In this document: piece after piece, positions 63,815-64,000 of the stretch
Numbering within the stretch: position 1 is the first letter of the stretch
Layout: every line of letters starts with the position of its first letter
Program-made: the position numbers and the translations under genes
NCBI RefSeq assembly: GCF_041380015.1
Contig: NZ_CP159978.1
DNA length: 64,000 nt
DNA from: Buchananella felis
GTDB lineage: Bacteria > Actinomycetota > Actinomycetes > Actinomycetales > Actinomycetaceae
Strand: one strand, 5' to 3'
The notes under the pieces: generated by a model
What the model was told of the DNA's origin: nothing
Seen by the model: only the letters and a program-made list of their open reading frames with translations
Database searches by the model: none

Positions 63815-63829
63815 GACGTTCCGCCCGCC
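63815..63829 (+). repeat. Dispersed 15-mer GACGTYCCGCCCGCC
   Basis: This copy lies about 120 bases upstream of trpC. The other copies are at 10671, 26050 and 45734. Confidence 0.5.
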
Positions 63830-63906
63830 GCCCCCACTGTTACGGCCAGTGCAATACGCGGCCCAACGGTGACGCGGCTCGGCGCGGGTGATTTGACACG
63901 CCACCG

Positions 63907-63943
63907 CCCGCGCGTGCTCCGCCGCTGCGGCGATGCACGCGGG
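63907..63943 (-). terminator. Imperfect hairpin downstream of the partial gene at the window end
   Basis: CCCGCGCGTGC and GCACGCGGG form an outer stem with a bulge, around an inner GCCG/CGGC hairpin. It lies directly after the stop codon at 63944. Confidence 0.4.
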
Positions 63944-64000
63944 TCAGCCTGCCCAGGCGCCCTCCAGGAACATGTCTGCCCACCACAGCATTACGCCACC
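63944..64000 (-). CDS. C-terminal tip of a possible gene upstream of trpC
   Basis: The frame entering from the right edge reads GGVMLWWADMFLEGAWAG and then TGA. It is Trp- and Met-rich, consistent with the end of a small membrane protein. In actinobacteria, small membrane proteins (for example the HGxxPAAW type) are often encoded between trpE and trpC, but 18 residues are too few to assign a family, and it could also be a chance open frame. Confidence 0.35.
   Translation of the reverse strand, partial: GGVMLWWADMFLEGAWAG

Overview
The window is chromosomal DNA from a high-GC Gram-positive actinobacterium, most probably an Actinomycetales/Actinomycetaceae-type organism. The evidence is the strong G/C preference at third codon positions, a WhiA regulator, OpcA, an ANTAR response regulator, a LAKTG sortase signal, frequent GTG/TTG starts, and the conserved actinobacterial order of housekeeping genes. 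There are no rRNA operons, insertion sequences, prophage genes or CRISPR arrays. One tRNA is present.

Layout from left to right. Positions 1-2.4 kb hold a cut-off aldo/keto reductase and a membrane-anchored pentapeptide-repeat protein. Positions 2.5-8.9 kb hold a cluster of five intact secreted cell-wall-binding-repeat-2 (CWB2) proteins plus one internally deleted copy. Positions 9-18.1 kb hold der, cmk, tyrA, rluB, parA, two tandem paralogous membrane-anchored proteins of unknown function, and xerD; scpA and scpB, usual between parA and rluB, are missing. Positions 18.2-25.6 kb hold the sugar-phosphate operon tkt-pgi-zwf-opcA-pgl. The pgi product carries an unusual acidic, cysteine-rich N-terminal extension. 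Positions 25.6-26.2 kb are a 620-bp gene-free stretch with two inverted arrays of short motifs spaced at exactly 20 bp and a 61-bp tandem duplication. A lower-GC lipoprotein/PKD-like gene pair follows.

Positions 27.8-34.5 kb hold secG, the glycolytic genes tpiA, pgk and gap, and the whiA-yvcK-rapZ cluster. Formate-dependent purT sits between rapZ and uvrC. Next come uvrC and uvrA (uvrA with a LexA box), a YciI protein and an SBF-like transporter. terC is preceded by a convincing yybP-ykoY (Mn2+) riboswitch whose expression platform sequesters the ribosome binding site, and by a 51-bp triple repeat. After uvrB comes a large LAKTG-anchored surface protein with four nearly identical 417-bp repeats, then coaE, pcp, rpsA, a methyltransferase and polA. 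Positions 55.3-64 kb hold a thioesterase, an orphan 140-aa gene, a DUF808 membrane protein, an ANTAR regulator, a tRNA with a CAA anticodon but no long variable arm, pyk, lgt, trpA, trpB, trpC and the 3' tip of a further gene.

Functionally the window combines central carbon metabolism (lower glycolysis and the pentose phosphate pathway), nucleotide excision repair (UvrA, UvrB, UvrC and PolA), tryptophan synthesis and an elaborate surface module (CWB2 proteins, sortase substrate, lipoproteins with Lgt). Many genes appear to be leaderless: a TANNNT -10 element lies exactly 6-7 nt before the start codon. Many transcription units end in long, perfect GC-rich hairpins without a U tract. All functional calls rest on reading translated motifs by eye; no database search was run.
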